Counted from the stretch's first letter, positions 33,879 through 43,358 are shown. The stretch: DNA of 64,000 nt from Prevotella sp. UBA4330 (GCA_002394385.1 DGTS01000011.1:1-64000), one strand, 5' to 3'. Translations and numbers: made by a program. Notes: a model not told the origin generated them from the letters alone.

Positions 33879-36077
33879 ATGAAGAAGAGAATTCTTACGA
33901 TTGCCACTATCGCACTTACATCATTTGCGATACCAGCCATGGCGTGGCAGGGCGACATCGTGGTGAAAACCCCAAAGACATCTATCGTAATGCACGCCAA
34001 TGAGGGCGGACAACTGCTAATGGATTACTACGGTCCGCGTCTGAACGACTCGGAAGTGAAACAACTGTCGGCGTCAGGCTCGGCATTCAACACCCTTGCC
34101 TACCCTGCATTCGGCGAGAACGACATGCTGGCACTGCCTGCCATGCAAGTGCTGCATGCCGACGGCAACTGGACACTCTACCCCACCGTTGACAACGTAT
34201 CGACCAGTGCCGAGGGCAATGCCACCGTCACCACCATTACAATGACAGACAAGAAATATCCTGTAACGCTGAAAATCTTCTACAAGGCATACAACAACCT
34301 TGACATGATAGAAACATGGACCGAGATACAACACTCCGAGAAAAAAGCCATAACGCTGAAACGCTACGACTCGGGGCATCTCGTCATGCGGCAGGGCAAC
34401 GTGTGGTTCACTCACATGCACGGCGACTGGAGTGCGGAGACATGGCCCGTTGAGGAGCCTCTCACCGTGGGCGAACAGATAATACGTAACAGCGACGGAG
34501 CACGCAACGCACATTGCGATGCGCCAGAGGTGATGTTCTCGCTCGACGGAAAGCCACAGGAAAACACAGGACGCGTGATTGGAGCAGCACTCTGCTGGAG
34601 CGGAAACTACGAACTCCGCGTGAACACCACAGGCAACAAACTGCATCACTTCTATGCCGGCATCGACCCGCAGACGACAGAATACATTCTGGAACCACGC
34701 GAGGTGTTCACCACTCCGAAACTTGCCATCACCATGTCTGACGAGGGAATGGGCGGCGTAAGCCGTAACTTCCACCGCTGGGCGCGCCATGAAGGATGGC
34801 TGCATCAAGGAGACAAGACCCGCAAGATTCTGCTCAACTCCTGGGAAGGCGTTTATTTCGACATCAAGGAAGACGGCATGTTCCAGATGATGGAAGACAT
34901 CAAAGACATGGGTGGCGAACTGTTCGTCATGGACGACGGATGGTTTGGCGACAAATACCAGCGCAACGACGACACAACGACACTTGGCGACTGGATGGTT
35001 GACAAGAAGAAACTGCCCAACGGCATAGCAACACTGGTGCAGAAGGCCAAGAGTCTGGGCATCGACTTCGGCATCTGGATAGAGCCAGAGAGCAGCAACA
35101 CCAAGAGCGAGTTCTTCGAGAAGCATCCCGACTGGGTGCTTCAGGAGAAGGGACGCAACCTAAAACTGGGTCGCGGAGGCACACAGATGCTTCTCGACAT
35201 GTGCAACCCGAAGGTGCAGGACTTCGTTTTCGGCATCGTCGATAATCTGATGACCGAGAATCCCGACATAGCCTACATCAAGTGGGACGCCAACTGCTCG
35301 TTGCAGAACTTCGGTTCTGCCTATCTGCCAGCCAACAAGCAGAGCCACCTCTACATAGAGTATCACCGCGGTCTTATCAAGACACTCCAACGCATACGTG
35401 CCAAGTATCCAAACCTCGTCATACAAGACTGCTCGAGCGGTGGCGGACGTGTGAACTACGGACTGCTGCCCTACTTCGAGGAGTTCTGGACAAGCGATAA
35501 CAACGACCCCTACCAGCGCGTCTTCATACAATGGGGAACAAGTTACTTCTTCCCCTCAAACGCCATGGCACAGCACATAGGGCACTCTCCATACTGGAAC
35601 ACCGGGCGCACAACGCCTATAAAGTTCCGCACCGATGTTGCCATGTCGGGACGTCTCGGCATCGAGTTGCAGCCAAGCAAGATGAGCGGTGAGGAACGCG
35701 AGCAGTGTCGCCGCGCCATCAACGACTACAAGGGCATTCGCGACATCGTGCAACTGGGCAATCTCTACCGTCTCGTGTCGCCTTACGACAACAAGGGACT
35801 GGCATCGCTGATGTTCACCAACGACCAGAAGAGCGAGGCGGTGCTCTTCGGCTACCGCCTGCAATTCCTATACAACCAGCCCGTTCCGCGAGTGCGACTG
35901 GCAGGCCTCAACCCCGATGCCAACTACCGCATCAGCGAACTGAACGTGCGTGTGGGACAACAGCCGACGGCTCTCGACGGCAAGACCATGAGCGGACGAC
36001 TGCTAATGGAGAACGGCATTGAACTGCCTCTCGACAAAGACTATTACAGTTGCATCTATCGCCTCGTGGCAGAATAA
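33879..36077 (+). CDS. Alpha-galactosidase, glycoside hydrolase family 36, secreted
   Basis: A 732-residue enzyme that releases terminal alpha-galactose, for example from raffinose-type sugars or galactomannan side chains. It has a signal peptide (MKKRILTIATIALTSFAIPAMAW), a beta-sandwich N-terminal domain to about residue 310, and a TIM barrel: LFVMDDGWFGDKYQRNDD, the nucleophile aspartate in YIKWDANCS near residue 470, and the acid-base aspartate in WTSDNNDPYQR near residue 539, after CSSGGGRVNYGLL. I use the ATG 33879; the TTG six codons earlier adds nothing to the signal peptide. A small membrane protein and a K+ channel gene follow closely. Confidence 0.94.
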   Translation: MKKRILTIATIALTSFAIPAMAWQGDIVVKTPKTSIVMHANEGGQLLMDYYGPRLNDSEVKQLSASGSAFNTLAYPAFGENDMLALPAMQVLHADGNWTLYPTVDNVSTSAEGNATVTTITMTDKKYPVTLKIFYKAYNNLDMIETWTEIQHSEKKAITLKRYDSGHLVMRQGNVWFTHMHGDWSAETWPVEEPLTVGEQIIRNSDGARNAHCDAPEVMFSLDGKPQENTGRVIGAALCWSGNYELRVNTTGNKLHHFYAGIDPQTTEYILEPREVFTTPKLAITMSDEGMGGVSRNFHRWARHEGWLHQGDKTRKILLNSWEGVYFDIKEDGMFQMMEDIKDMGGELFVMDDGWFGDKYQRNDDTTTLGDWMVDKKKLPNGIATLVQKAKSLGIDFGIWIEPESSNTKSEFFEKHPDWVLQEKGRNLKLGRGGTQMLLDMCNPKVQDFVFGIVDNLMTENPDIAYIKWDANCSLQNFGSAYLPANKQSHLYIEYHRGLIKTLQRIRAKYPNLVIQDCSSGGGRVNYGLLPYFEEFWTSDNNDPYQRVFIQWGTSYFFPSNAMAQHIGHSPYWNTGRTTPIKFRTDVAMSGRLGIELQPSKMSGEEREQCRRAINDYKGIRDIVQLGNLYRLVSPYDNKGLASLMFTNDQKSEAVLFGYRLQFLYNQPVPRVRLAGLNPDANYRISELNVRVGQQPTALDGKTMSGRLLMENGIELPLDKDYYSCIYRLVAE

Positions 36078-36090
36078 CAACCAAGCATAG

Positions 36091-36357
36091 TTGAAAAAGA
36101 TACTGAACAACATTAAGAAATGGCTCGCATCACTATCATTCCGCACAGGAGTGATAGTGCTGGCGATGTGCATACCTTTTTATATTATATCATTCGCCCA
36201 AGCGGCACTCGACACCTCGGTAGCAACAAAGGCAACGCTATGGACAATATTCTTCGGCCTTGCCAAGACATGCCAGTATGGCGGACTGACTATACTCGGT
36301 GCCGAAGGATATAAACGTGTGAAACGATATTTCAAGAGAAAGAAATCTAAAGAATAA
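36091..36357 (+). CDS. Small membrane protein, transporter-suffix-like
   Basis: An 88-residue protein with two hydrophobic segments (about residues 20-42 and 48-65) and a very basic C terminus (YKRVKRYFKRKKSKE), so the ends should lie in the cytoplasm. It starts with TTG 13 bases after the GH36 stop; no better start exists for the full frame. It resembles small proteins annotated as transporter suffix domain proteins, but that is a weak match. It is followed after 9 bases by the channel gene and could be its partner. Function unknown. Confidence 0.7.
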   Translation: MKKILNNIKKWLASLSFRTGVIVLAMCIPFYIISFAQAALDTSVATKATLWTIFFGLAKTCQYGGLTILGAEGYKRVKRYFKRKKSKE

Positions 36358-36366
36358 GCAGCGCGT

Positions 36367-37182
36367 ATGAAGAAACCCACCTGGTTAGAGAAAGAGAAAC
36401 TCTACAACATCATTTTCGAGGCGGACACCCCGGCAGGCAAGATGTTCGACATCGTGCTCATCATTGCCATTTCGCTGAGTCTCATAGTCTCGTTCATCGA
36501 GAGTGTGCCCACCATGGCACAAACGTTCAGGACCATTCTCGAAGTTCTTGAATACGTCCTTACCGGTTTCTTCACCATCGAATACATCGCACGACTCTAC
36601 TGCTCGCCACGACCACGCGACTACGCACTGAGTTTTTTCGGCATCATTGACCTGCTCGCCACCCTGCCACCCTACCTCTCATTCTTCTTCCCGAGCGCAC
36701 GCTACATGATCCTCCTGCGTTCGTTCCGCTTCATCCGCGTGTTCCGCATCTTCAAACTCTTCAGTTTTCTCAACGAGGGCTACCTGCTCATGCACTCGCT
36801 TCGCAAGAGCCTCAACAAGATAATGGTTTATTTCATGTTCGTGCTTATACTCGTCACCTGCCTCGGCACGCTGATGTATATGATTGAGAACGGACAGCCA
36901 GGCACCGAGTTCACCGACATCGGCACCAGCGTCTATTGGGCTATCGTGACCATGACCACCGTGGGCTATGGCGACATAACGCCCGTCACACCACTCGGAA
37001 GAATACTCTCGGCATTCATTATGCTGCTCGGTTACACCATCATCGCCGTGCCAACAGGTATTGTCTCTGCCACTTTCATCGACGAGACCAACAAGAAGGT
37101 TGACAAAGGACTGTGCCCCAGATGCGGCGGAAAAGTGAAAAAGAACGACCGTTATTGTTCACATTGCGGCGAGAAGTTATAA
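36367..37182 (+). CDS. Voltage-gated K+ channel (Kch/ion transporter) with C-terminal zinc ribbon
   Basis: A 271-residue six-helix channel subunit. The S4 segment has regularly spaced arginines (RSFRFIRVFRIFKLF, near residue 118), and the pore helix with the selectivity filter reads TMTTVGYGDITP near residue 197. The last 30 residues are a double CxxC zinc ribbon, CPRCGGK then YCSHCGEKL, on the cytoplasmic side. Such a tail is an unusual add-on and might respond to metal or redox state; that is inference. It is the third gene of the GH36 run and ends near a large hairpin. Confidence 0.9.
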   Translation: MKKPTWLEKEKLYNIIFEADTPAGKMFDIVLIIAISLSLIVSFIESVPTMAQTFRTILEVLEYVLTGFFTIEYIARLYCSPRPRDYALSFFGIIDLLATLPPYLSFFFPSARYMILLRSFRFIRVFRIFKLFSFLNEGYLLMHSLRKSLNKIMVYFMFVLILVTCLGTLMYMIENGQPGTEFTDIGTSVYWAIVTMTTVGYGDITPVTPLGRILSAFIMLLGYTIIAVPTGIVSATFIDETNKKVDKGLCPRCGGKVKKNDRYCSHCGEKL

Positions 37183-37361
37183 TTTCCCTCTTTAAAAACT
37201 TGTTTTCTTTTACACACAAAATAAGGAAACCTTATACAATTAGACTCAACAAGTGGGATAGCATGCCGAAAGATGCTGTATGCAATGTTTCCCCTCCCCT
37301 GTAGGGGAGTCATTAGTAATGTGATCAAATAGTATTTAATTACACAAAAAATGCTTCGGAA

Positions 37362-37420
37362 AGCAATATAGCCTATTTTATTCAGCAATATAGCCTATTT
37401 TACTGAACAAAATAGGCTAT
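37362..37420. terminator. Repeat-built bidirectional terminator between the channel gene and panE
   Basis: GCAATATAGCCTATTTTA occurs twice (37362-37379 and 37385-37402), and the second copy pairs with 37409-37420 to give a perfect 12-bp stem with a 7-base loop, flanked by T-rich DNA on one side. It lies between convergent genes. The rest of the 285-base gap holds a short C-rich hairpin near 37291-37308. Confidence 0.7.
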
Positions 37421-37467
37421 TTTACTTTCCAGAAGATATTGAAACGTGATTTTCCTTGATGTCAATC

Positions 37468-38379
37468 TCACATGCAGTTCTTCTCTTGTATGAACTGCAA
37501 CTGCGCTGCAAGCATGGCGAGTTTTGGCATGCAGTAGCCCACTTTTGCCGCTTCCCTTATCGGACGGAGATAAAGGTATTCTATCTCCATAGGCCTGTGA
37601 AAGTCGAAGTCGAGTTTCATCGAAGGGCTATATGGCACCATCGCGTCGGTGGTTACCATCATCTTGTCGGCGAAAGAAGCGTCAAGACCTGTCACTCCCA
37701 ATGCCTGTGCAGCACCTACGACCTCCATCATCTGGTCGTAAATGAGTTGTCGGGTGGCGGGGTTCTTAAGCAAGAGGTCGGTAGAAGTGTTTAGCGCCAC
37801 GGTCATTCCGTTGAACGGCATGTTCCAAACGGCCTTTTTCCATCGCGCCTCGGCGTATGGAACGGCAGCAGCCTCGATGCCCGCATGCTGCATATCGCTG
37901 AGCAATGCGTTGAAATCAGCATCGGGACAGGAGAAATTACCCAAGTTTATGCTTCCGTAACACTGATGAGACACATGTCCGGGTCCCACCTTTCCCGAGC
38001 AGATGAACGCCAGTCCCGCCACTATATGCAATGCAGGGAACTGCTGTTGGAGGTCAGCCTCCACTCCTATTCCGTTCTGAATCAGCACCACTATGGTGTC
38101 TTTGCCTATAATAGGCGTGAGCATCTGTTTCAGCAAGTGATTGTTTGTGGTCTTCAGGCACACAATCACCACGTCCGACATTGGCATGTCCTGCGTATTA
38201 CTGTATGCCTCTACATTGTCGAGATGGAACGACCCGTCGCAAGAATCAATCTGAAGTCCGTGTTCCTTTACATAGTCATAATCGCTGTGAAGCAGGAAAC
38301 GCACTTGCCTTCCAGCCTTCATCAGGCGGCCTCCATAATATCCGCCAATGGCTCCAGTACCAATAATAGAGTATGTCAT
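37468..38379 (-). CDS. panE: 2-dehydropantoate 2-reductase
   Basis: Reduces ketopantoate to pantoate with NADPH in the pantothenate pathway. The 303-residue protein begins with a Rossmann motif MTYSIIGTGAIGGYYGGRLM, has the catalytic lysine in EARWKKAVWNMPFNGMTVAL, and the family stretch VVIVCLKTTNNH. It is a single gene; its promoter is almost adjacent to the start codon. Confidence 0.93.
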   Translation of the reverse strand: MTYSIIGTGAIGGYYGGRLMKAGRQVRFLLHSDYDYVKEHGLQIDSCDGSFHLDNVEAYSNTQDMPMSDVVIVCLKTTNNHLLKQMLTPIIGKDTIVVLIQNGIGVEADLQQQFPALHIVAGLAFICSGKVGPGHVSHQCYGSINLGNFSCPDADFNALLSDMQHAGIEAAAVPYAEARWKKAVWNMPFNGMTVALNTSTDLLLKNPATRQLIYDQMMEVVGAAQALGVTGLDASFADKMMVTTDAMVPYSPSMKLDFDFHRPMEIEYLYLRPIREAAKVGYCMPKLAMLAAQLQFIQEKNCM

Positions 38380-38387
38380 AACAGGGA

Positions 38388-38395
38388 CAAAGGTA
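38388..38395 (-). promoter_or_regulatory. Promoter -7 element of panE, predicts a near-leaderless mRNA
   Basis: TACCTTTG on the minus strand, with 8 bases between the motif and the ATG at 38379. Confidence 0.75.
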
Positions 38396-38438
38396 CGTTA
38401 TTATTTCCAATTAAGAAGCGATTATTACTTTTTTTTGC

Positions 38439-38446
38439 TACCTTTG
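38439..38446 (+). promoter_or_regulatory. Promoter -7 element of the TonB receptor gene
   Basis: TACCTTTG with a leader of about 38 bases, too short for a cobalamin riboswitch. Confidence 0.7.
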
Positions 38447-38488
38447 CAGTCGCTTTGCAATGACGCAAGGCATAAATCATATTAATTA

Positions 38489-40552
38489 ATGTACAGTATT
38501 TTATTTAACAGATGCGAGCCAATCAAGTTCAAGCGCTTCCAAAACAAGGGGTATGCGCTGTTCTCTTGTCTCGGCAAGGTGGTGATTGTGGGCACACTTA
38601 GTGTCTCGACGCTCACTTACGCCAAAGCCGACGGCATCAGCACACGCACTACCGACATCGACCCTACGGGCGATGACAAGGAGGTGATGCTTGAAGACGT
38701 CGAAGTGACGGGCTCTCTTGCGCCGCTTACCTTAGGTAAGGCGGCGAGAATGGTGACTGTACTGAGTCGCGAGGAGATTCAAGCGGCGCCGGTACAAAGT
38801 ATTAACGACCTGCTGAAATATGCCGTTGGCGTGGATGTCAGACAACGAGGTGCACTGGGAGCACAGACAGACATCGGCATCAGAGGGGGCACACAAGAGC
38901 AGGTGGCGGTGCTGCTGAACGGCATCGACATTACCGACCCGCAGACAGGACACAACTCAGTGGAGTATCCTGTTGACCTAAGCGAGATTGAAAGAATAGA
39001 GATTATCGAGGGTCCTGCAAGCCGACTGTTCGGCACATCGAGTCTTGTGGGAGCAATAAACATAGTGACGAAGACCGCCGACAAGAGCAGCCTCGACCTC
39101 AATACCGAAGGAGGCAGTTTCGGATATTTCACCATCGGCGGCCGCACCAACATAAAAACAGGCAACTGGAACAACCAAATCAGCGGCAGTTATAAAAGGA
39201 GCGACGGCTACAACCGCGCCAAGTCGGGTGCGCTGAACACCGACTACGAGGGCGGGAAGGCATTCTATCAGGGCACTTACGACGACCGCAACATCAACGT
39301 CAAGTGGCATGCTGGCATGAGCATGAAGGACTTTGGCTCCAACTCTTTCTACGGCGCGGGAAGCGACACGCAGTTTGAGCACGTGGCAAAGGTGTTCACC
39401 GCCCTGCAAGGAGAGACAAAAACGCTGTGGCTGCACATAAAACCCGCTGTTTACTGGAACCACACCTACGACCGCTTTGAGTATTTCAGGGGCACCGAGG
39501 AGGTGGTACCGTTCAACCATCACCGCACCAATGTCTTTGGCGCAAAGGCGAACTTCTATTTCGACACATCATTAGGGAGAACGGCATTCGGTGCCGACTA
39601 CCGCAACGAGGACATCATCAGCGGCAACCTCGGCGAACCTCTCGACCATCCGAAGGGAAGCGGTGACGACACCGACCGTTATAAGTACGGTCTCAACCGC
39701 TCTGACATCAGTCTCCATCTGGAGCACAACATCCTGCTCAGAGACTTCACCCTGTCGGCGGGTTTCGTCGTTCTGAAGAACACATGGAACAAGCGCCACT
39801 TCGGCTTCTATCCGGGAGTGGATGCCAGTTACAGGCTTAACAACGACCTGAAACTATATGCATCGTGGAGCACTTCACTAAGAACGCCCTCGTTCACCGA
39901 ACTGTACTACAGCGTGGGAGGCCACATTGCCAACCCCGCCCTTAATCCAGAGGAACTCAGCGCGATAGAAGGTGGTGTGAAATACACTTCGAACGGCATT
40001 TACGGAAGCGTGAGTGTGTATCACAACCGCTATAAAAACATGATTGACTGGATAGGCGACAATGTTGACGGCAAGCACGTGTGGCGCAGCGTGAACTTCA
40101 CTCGCGTGAACACCATCGGTGTGGAGAGCAGCGTGAGGTTTGCCCTTCAGGAACTGATGCCACAGCAGAACGTGTTGAAATCGCTGAACATCAGTTACAA
40201 CTATATCAACCAGAACAAGCACGACGACGGTCTTGAGACAGAGAGCAAACTGGAGTATCTGCGGCATAAACTGGTGGCTGAGTTGCAAACGCACATCATC
40301 GGCAACCTCGATTTTGACATAAAGTATCGCTTCCAGAAAAGAAACGGCAACTTCACCGACCGCGACGGAAACACAAGGAAGTACCACCCCTACTCTCTTC
40401 TGGATGCACGCCTGTCGTGGAACGCCACCTCATATACGCTCTATGCACAAGCAAACAACTTGCTGAATCATAAGAACTACGTGGATTTCGGAAATCTGCC
40501 GCAGCCAGGGACATGGATTGTCGTGGGCGCTAAACTGCACATAAATTACTAA
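38489..40552 (+). CDS. TonB-dependent outer-membrane receptor (BtuB/FepA-like)
   Basis: A 687-residue outer-membrane receptor. The signal region is long: a basic stretch FKRFQNKGYALFSCLGKVV comes before the hydrophobic part (about residues 31-46), a pattern I associate with Bacteroidetes receptors of this class. The TonB box/plug follows (EDVEVTG, then REEIQAAPVQSINDLLKYAVGVDVRQRG and ERIEIIEGPASRLFGTSSLVGAINIVTK), then the beta-barrel ending in a C-terminal aromatic strand (GAKLHINY). The substrate could be a cobalamin-like or iron compound; there is no riboswitch to decide it. The lipoprotein gene starts 3 bases after its stop. Confidence 0.92.
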   Translation: MYSILFNRCEPIKFKRFQNKGYALFSCLGKVVIVGTLSVSTLTYAKADGISTRTTDIDPTGDDKEVMLEDVEVTGSLAPLTLGKAARMVTVLSREEIQAAPVQSINDLLKYAVGVDVRQRGALGAQTDIGIRGGTQEQVAVLLNGIDITDPQTGHNSVEYPVDLSEIERIEIIEGPASRLFGTSSLVGAINIVTKTADKSSLDLNTEGGSFGYFTIGGRTNIKTGNWNNQISGSYKRSDGYNRAKSGALNTDYEGGKAFYQGTYDDRNINVKWHAGMSMKDFGSNSFYGAGSDTQFEHVAKVFTALQGETKTLWLHIKPAVYWNHTYDRFEYFRGTEEVVPFNHHRTNVFGAKANFYFDTSLGRTAFGADYRNEDIISGNLGEPLDHPKGSGDDTDRYKYGLNRSDISLHLEHNILLRDFTLSAGFVVLKNTWNKRHFGFYPGVDASYRLNNDLKLYASWSTSLRTPSFTELYYSVGGHIANPALNPEELSAIEGGVKYTSNGIYGSVSVYHNRYKNMIDWIGDNVDGKHVWRSVNFTRVNTIGVESSVRFALQELMPQQNVLKSLNISYNYINQNKHDDGLETESKLEYLRHKLVAELQTHIIGNLDFDIKYRFQKRNGNFTDRDGNTRKYHPYSLLDARLSWNATSYTLYAQANNLLNHKNYVDFGNLPQPGTWIVVGAKLHINY

Positions 40553-40555
40553 GAG

Positions 40556-41167
40556 ATGAGAAACTCACTTTTATTATTTGCCTGTTTGTGCGCCATGCTG
40601 ATGTCATGCGGACAGGCACACGACATCATAAAGAACAAAAGCAACGTGCAGGAGGGCGACCTGCTCTTCTGCATCGCTCCTGGCGACAATGCTATTACCG
40701 ATGTGACACAGGGCATCGGAGGAATGAAGATAGAACATGTGGGCATCTACCACATGCGTTCGGTGATTGAAGCGACAACCGGCAAGGGCGTCGTCCTCAC
40801 GCCTATTGACGACTTCGTGAGCCGATATGGCGGACAGGTGGTTATTGGGCGCGTTGAGGAAGCAGACATAAAATTGTCTGTTGAGAACGCGCTGAAATAC
40901 ATCGGACTGCCATACGACAACATCTTCATGCCCGACGACAGTGCAATGTATTGTTCAGAACTTGTTCAGAAGAGTTTTGTGAAACATGACTCAACGCTAA
41001 TTTTCTCTCCCATCCCGATGTCGTTTCACGACGCATCGGGAACTATCACGCCCTACTGGATAGACTTTTATAAGCGCAGGGGCATGGAGGTTCCCGAAGG
41101 ATGGCCAGGAAGCAACCCGGGCGAGATGTCGCGCCGCGAATGCGTTAAGATTATTCGTAAATGGTAG
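40556..41167 (+). CDS. YiiX/YebB-like permuted papain-fold cysteine hydrolase, lipoprotein
   Basis: A 203-residue lipoprotein: signal MRNSLLLFACLCAMLMSC with the lipid cysteine at residue 18. The rest matches the permuted NlpC/P60 (YiiX/C92) group: EGDLLFCIAPGD, the histidine in MKIEHVGIYH, and the cysteine in MYCSELVQKSF, which together form the catalytic pair. Such enzymes act on amide or ester bonds in the periplasm; the substrate is unknown. It is almost fused to the receptor gene (3-base gap), so the two are expressed together. Its last 17 bases overlap the queC 3' end on the other strand. Confidence 0.88.
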   Translation: MRNSLLLFACLCAMLMSCGQAHDIIKNKSNVQEGDLLFCIAPGDNAITDVTQGIGGMKIEHVGIYHMRSVIEATTGKGVVLTPIDDFVSRYGGQVVIGRVEEADIKLSVENALKYIGLPYDNIFMPDDSAMYCSELVQKSFVKHDSTLIFSPIPMSFHDASGTITPYWIDFYKRRGMEVPEGWPGSNPGEMSRRECVKIIRKW

Positions 41168-41801
41168 TGTCGGCAATGCCTGCATCACGGAGCGCCTCCT
41201 TGCGCTCCATGCAGGTGCCGCACTTTCCGCAATGCACATCGCCTCCCTTATAGCAACTCCATGTCTTAGAGTAGTCGATGCCCAAAGCCTTGCCCCTCAT
41301 GGCGATGTCTGCCTTGGTGATGTCTGTGTAAGGAGCAAGTATTTCGATGCCGGGGAAAGTGCCCGCTTTGGTTGCCTCGCTCATAGCCTCAACGAACTCG
41401 GGACGGCAGTCGGGATAGATGGTGTGGTCGCCACCGTGGTTTGCCATCATGACATACTTCAAGCCGCGGCTCTCAGCGATGCCGGCCGCAATGGAAAGCA
41501 TGATGCCGTTGCGGAAGGGAACTACCGTTGACTTCATGTTTTCGTCAGCATAATGACCTTCGGGTATGGCATCTGCACCCTCGAGGAGCGAACTCTTGAA
41601 ATACTTCGGCATGAAAGCGAGGTCGATGGTGATATGCTCTATGCCCAGTTGCTCACAATGCCAGCGGGCAAAGGGAATCTCCTTGGCGTTATGGTTGCTG
41701 CCGTAGTCGAACGATACACCGATCGCAATGCGGTCTTTGTAATCATAAAGCAGAGTGACACTGTCCATGCCTCCGCTCACTATTATTATGCTGTCTTTCA
41801 T
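41151..41801 (-). CDS. queC: 7-cyano-7-deazaguanine synthase
   Basis: Makes preQ0 from 7-carboxy-7-deazaguanine, ATP and ammonia for queuosine synthesis. The 216-residue protein begins with the PP-loop IIVSGGMDSVTLLYDY, continues with the ATP-binding FDYGSNH, and ends with the zinc site CYKGGDVHCGKCGTCMER. It is a single gene, tail-to-tail with and overlapping the YiiX-like gene. No other queuosine gene is in the window. Confidence 0.95.
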   Translation of the reverse strand: MKDSIIIVSGGMDSVTLLYDYKDRIAIGVSFDYGSNHNAKEIPFARWHCEQLGIEHITIDLAFMPKYFKSSLLEGADAIPEGHYADENMKSTVVPFRNGIMLSIAAGIAESRGLKYVMMANHGGDHTIYPDCRPEFVEAMSEATKAGTFPGIEILAPYTDITKADIAMRGKALGIDYSKTWSCYKGGDVHCGKCGTCMERKEALRDAGIADTTIYE

Positions 41802-41824
41802 TTGTTTTTTGTTTTATCAGTCTG

Positions 41825-41832
41825 CAAAGTTA
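41825..41832 (-). promoter_or_regulatory. Promoter -7 element of queC
   Basis: TAACTTTG on the minus strand, 23 bases before the ATG at 41801. No preQ1 riboswitch is possible in so short a leader. Confidence 0.7.
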
Positions 41833-41962
41833 TGCTTTTTCGGTGAGAAAACATAATTATTTCACCATTTGTTTTGTCATGCTCATATAGCATATCAATG
41901 CACTAATTGTAAAAAAGATAAAAATAATCTGTTCTATATCAAGTATTTTCAATTAAATTATG

Positions 41963-41970
41963 TACTTTTG
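41963..41970 (+). promoter_or_regulatory. Promoter -7 element of pgk
   Basis: TACTTTTG with a leader of about 42 bases to the ATG at 42018. The 130 bases between this and the queC promoter are AT-rich and empty. Confidence 0.7.
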
Positions 41971-42017
41971 CAGTTGGTAAAGAGATTATTACAACAATCA
42001 TAAATAAATTAAACACT

Positions 42018-43286
42018 ATGACAATCGATCAATTTAACTTTGCCGGCAAAAAGGCAATTGTACGAGTAGATTTCAATGTTCCACTCGATGAAAATGGTAA
42101 TGTAACAGACGATACCCGTATCCGCGGCGCGCTTCCCACACTGAAGAAGATTCTCGCCGACGGCGGTGCCGTTATCATGATGTCTCACATGGGCAAGCCA
42201 AAGGGCAAAGTTAATCCAAAACTTTCGTTGAAGCAGATTGTTCCTGCAGTAAGCAAGGCTCTCGGCGTTGACGTTAAGTTTGCTGCCGACTGCGCCAATG
42301 CTTCTGAGGAGGCAGCAGCACTGAAGATGGGCGAGGCTCTGCTTCTTGAGAACCTCCGCTACTATCCAGAGGAAGAGGGCAAGCCAGTAGGCGTTGAGAA
42401 GGGCACTCCCGAGTATGACGAGGCAAAGAAAGCAATGAAGGCTTCGCAGAAGGAGTTCGCTAAGAAACTGGCTTCTTATGCCGACGCTTACGTGATGGAC
42501 GCTTTCGGAACAGCACACCGCAAGCACGCTTCTACCGCTGTTATCGACGAGTTCTTCGACAAGGACAACCGCATGCTGGGTTACCTGATGGAGAAAGAGG
42601 TTAAGGCTGTTGACGCAGTTCTTGGCAACATCAAGCGCCCGTTCGTAGCAATCATGGGTGGCTCGAAGGTTTCGTCTAAGATAGGTATCATCGAGAACCT
42701 TCTCGGCAAGGTTGACAAACTCATCCTTTGCGGTGGTATGACATACACATTCGCCAAGGCTCACAACGGCGAGATTGGCAACTCTATCGTAGAACTCGAC
42801 AAACTGGACGTTGCTCTGGGCGTTGAGGAACTGGCAAAGAAGAACGGCGTGGAACTCGTTCTGGGTTCTGACTGCACCGCTACAAACGGTCTCGACTTCG
42901 GTACAATGACTGTTAAGCCAGGTTCTGAAATCATCACATGCCCTGCAAACAATGTTCCCGCAGGCTTCGAGGGTGTTGACGCAGGCGTTGAGAGCCAGAA
43001 GGCATTCGCCGAGGCTATCAAGGGCGCAAAGACTATTCTGTGGAATGGTCCTGCAGGTGTGTTCGAGTGTGACGACTTCACAGCAGGAAGCCGCGCCATT
43101 GGTGAGGCTATCGCAGAGGCAACTGCTGAGGGTGCATTCTCTCTGATTGGCGGTGGCGACTCTGTTGCTTGTGTAAACAAGTTCGGTCTTGCAGACAAAG
43201 TAAGTTACATCTCTACTGGTGGTGGCGCTCTGCTCGAGGCTATCGAGGGCAAGGTGCTCCCAGGTGTGGCTGCTATCGAGGCATAA
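42018..43286 (+). CDS. pgk: Phosphoglycerate kinase
   Basis: Glycolytic enzyme that makes ATP from 1,3-bisphosphoglycerate. The 422-residue protein has the N-terminal substrate motif VRVDFNVPLDENGNVTDDTRI, MMSHMGKPKG, LLENLRYYPEE, the hinge AIMGGSKVSSKIGIIENLL, and the C-terminal nucleotide motif GGGDSVACVNKFG. The length is usual. Single-gene unit with its own promoter and terminator; codon use suggests high expression. Confidence 0.96.
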   Translation: MTIDQFNFAGKKAIVRVDFNVPLDENGNVTDDTRIRGALPTLKKILADGGAVIMMSHMGKPKGKVNPKLSLKQIVPAVSKALGVDVKFAADCANASEEAAALKMGEALLLENLRYYPEEEGKPVGVEKGTPEYDEAKKAMKASQKEFAKKLASYADAYVMDAFGTAHRKHASTAVIDEFFDKDNRMLGYLMEKEVKAVDAVLGNIKRPFVAIMGGSKVSSKIGIIENLLGKVDKLILCGGMTYTFAKAHNGEIGNSIVELDKLDVALGVEELAKKNGVELVLGSDCTATNGLDFGTMTVKPGSEIITCPANNVPAGFEGVDAGVESQKAFAEAIKGAKTILWNGPAGVFECDDFTAGSRAIGEAIAEATAEGAFSLIGGGDSVACVNKFGLADKVSYISTGGGALLEAIEGKVLPGVAAIEA

Positions 43287-43303
43287 TTACACCTTATAAT
43301 ATT

Positions 43304-43337
43304 ATAGCGCAGTTCGCAATAGCGGCTGCGCTATTTT
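43304..43337 (+). terminator. Intrinsic terminator after pgk
   Basis: A 9-bp perfect stem ATAGCGCAG (43304-43312) with 43326-43334, a 13-base loop and a short T-run. Confidence 0.75.
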
Positions 43338-43358
43338 CAATTTTAACTAAAAACCATT

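Noticed and set aside
38400..38488. Cobalamin riboswitch before the TonB receptor gene
   Set aside because: The predicted leader is only about 38 bases, too short for the riboswitch fold, and no B12-box-like sequence is seen.
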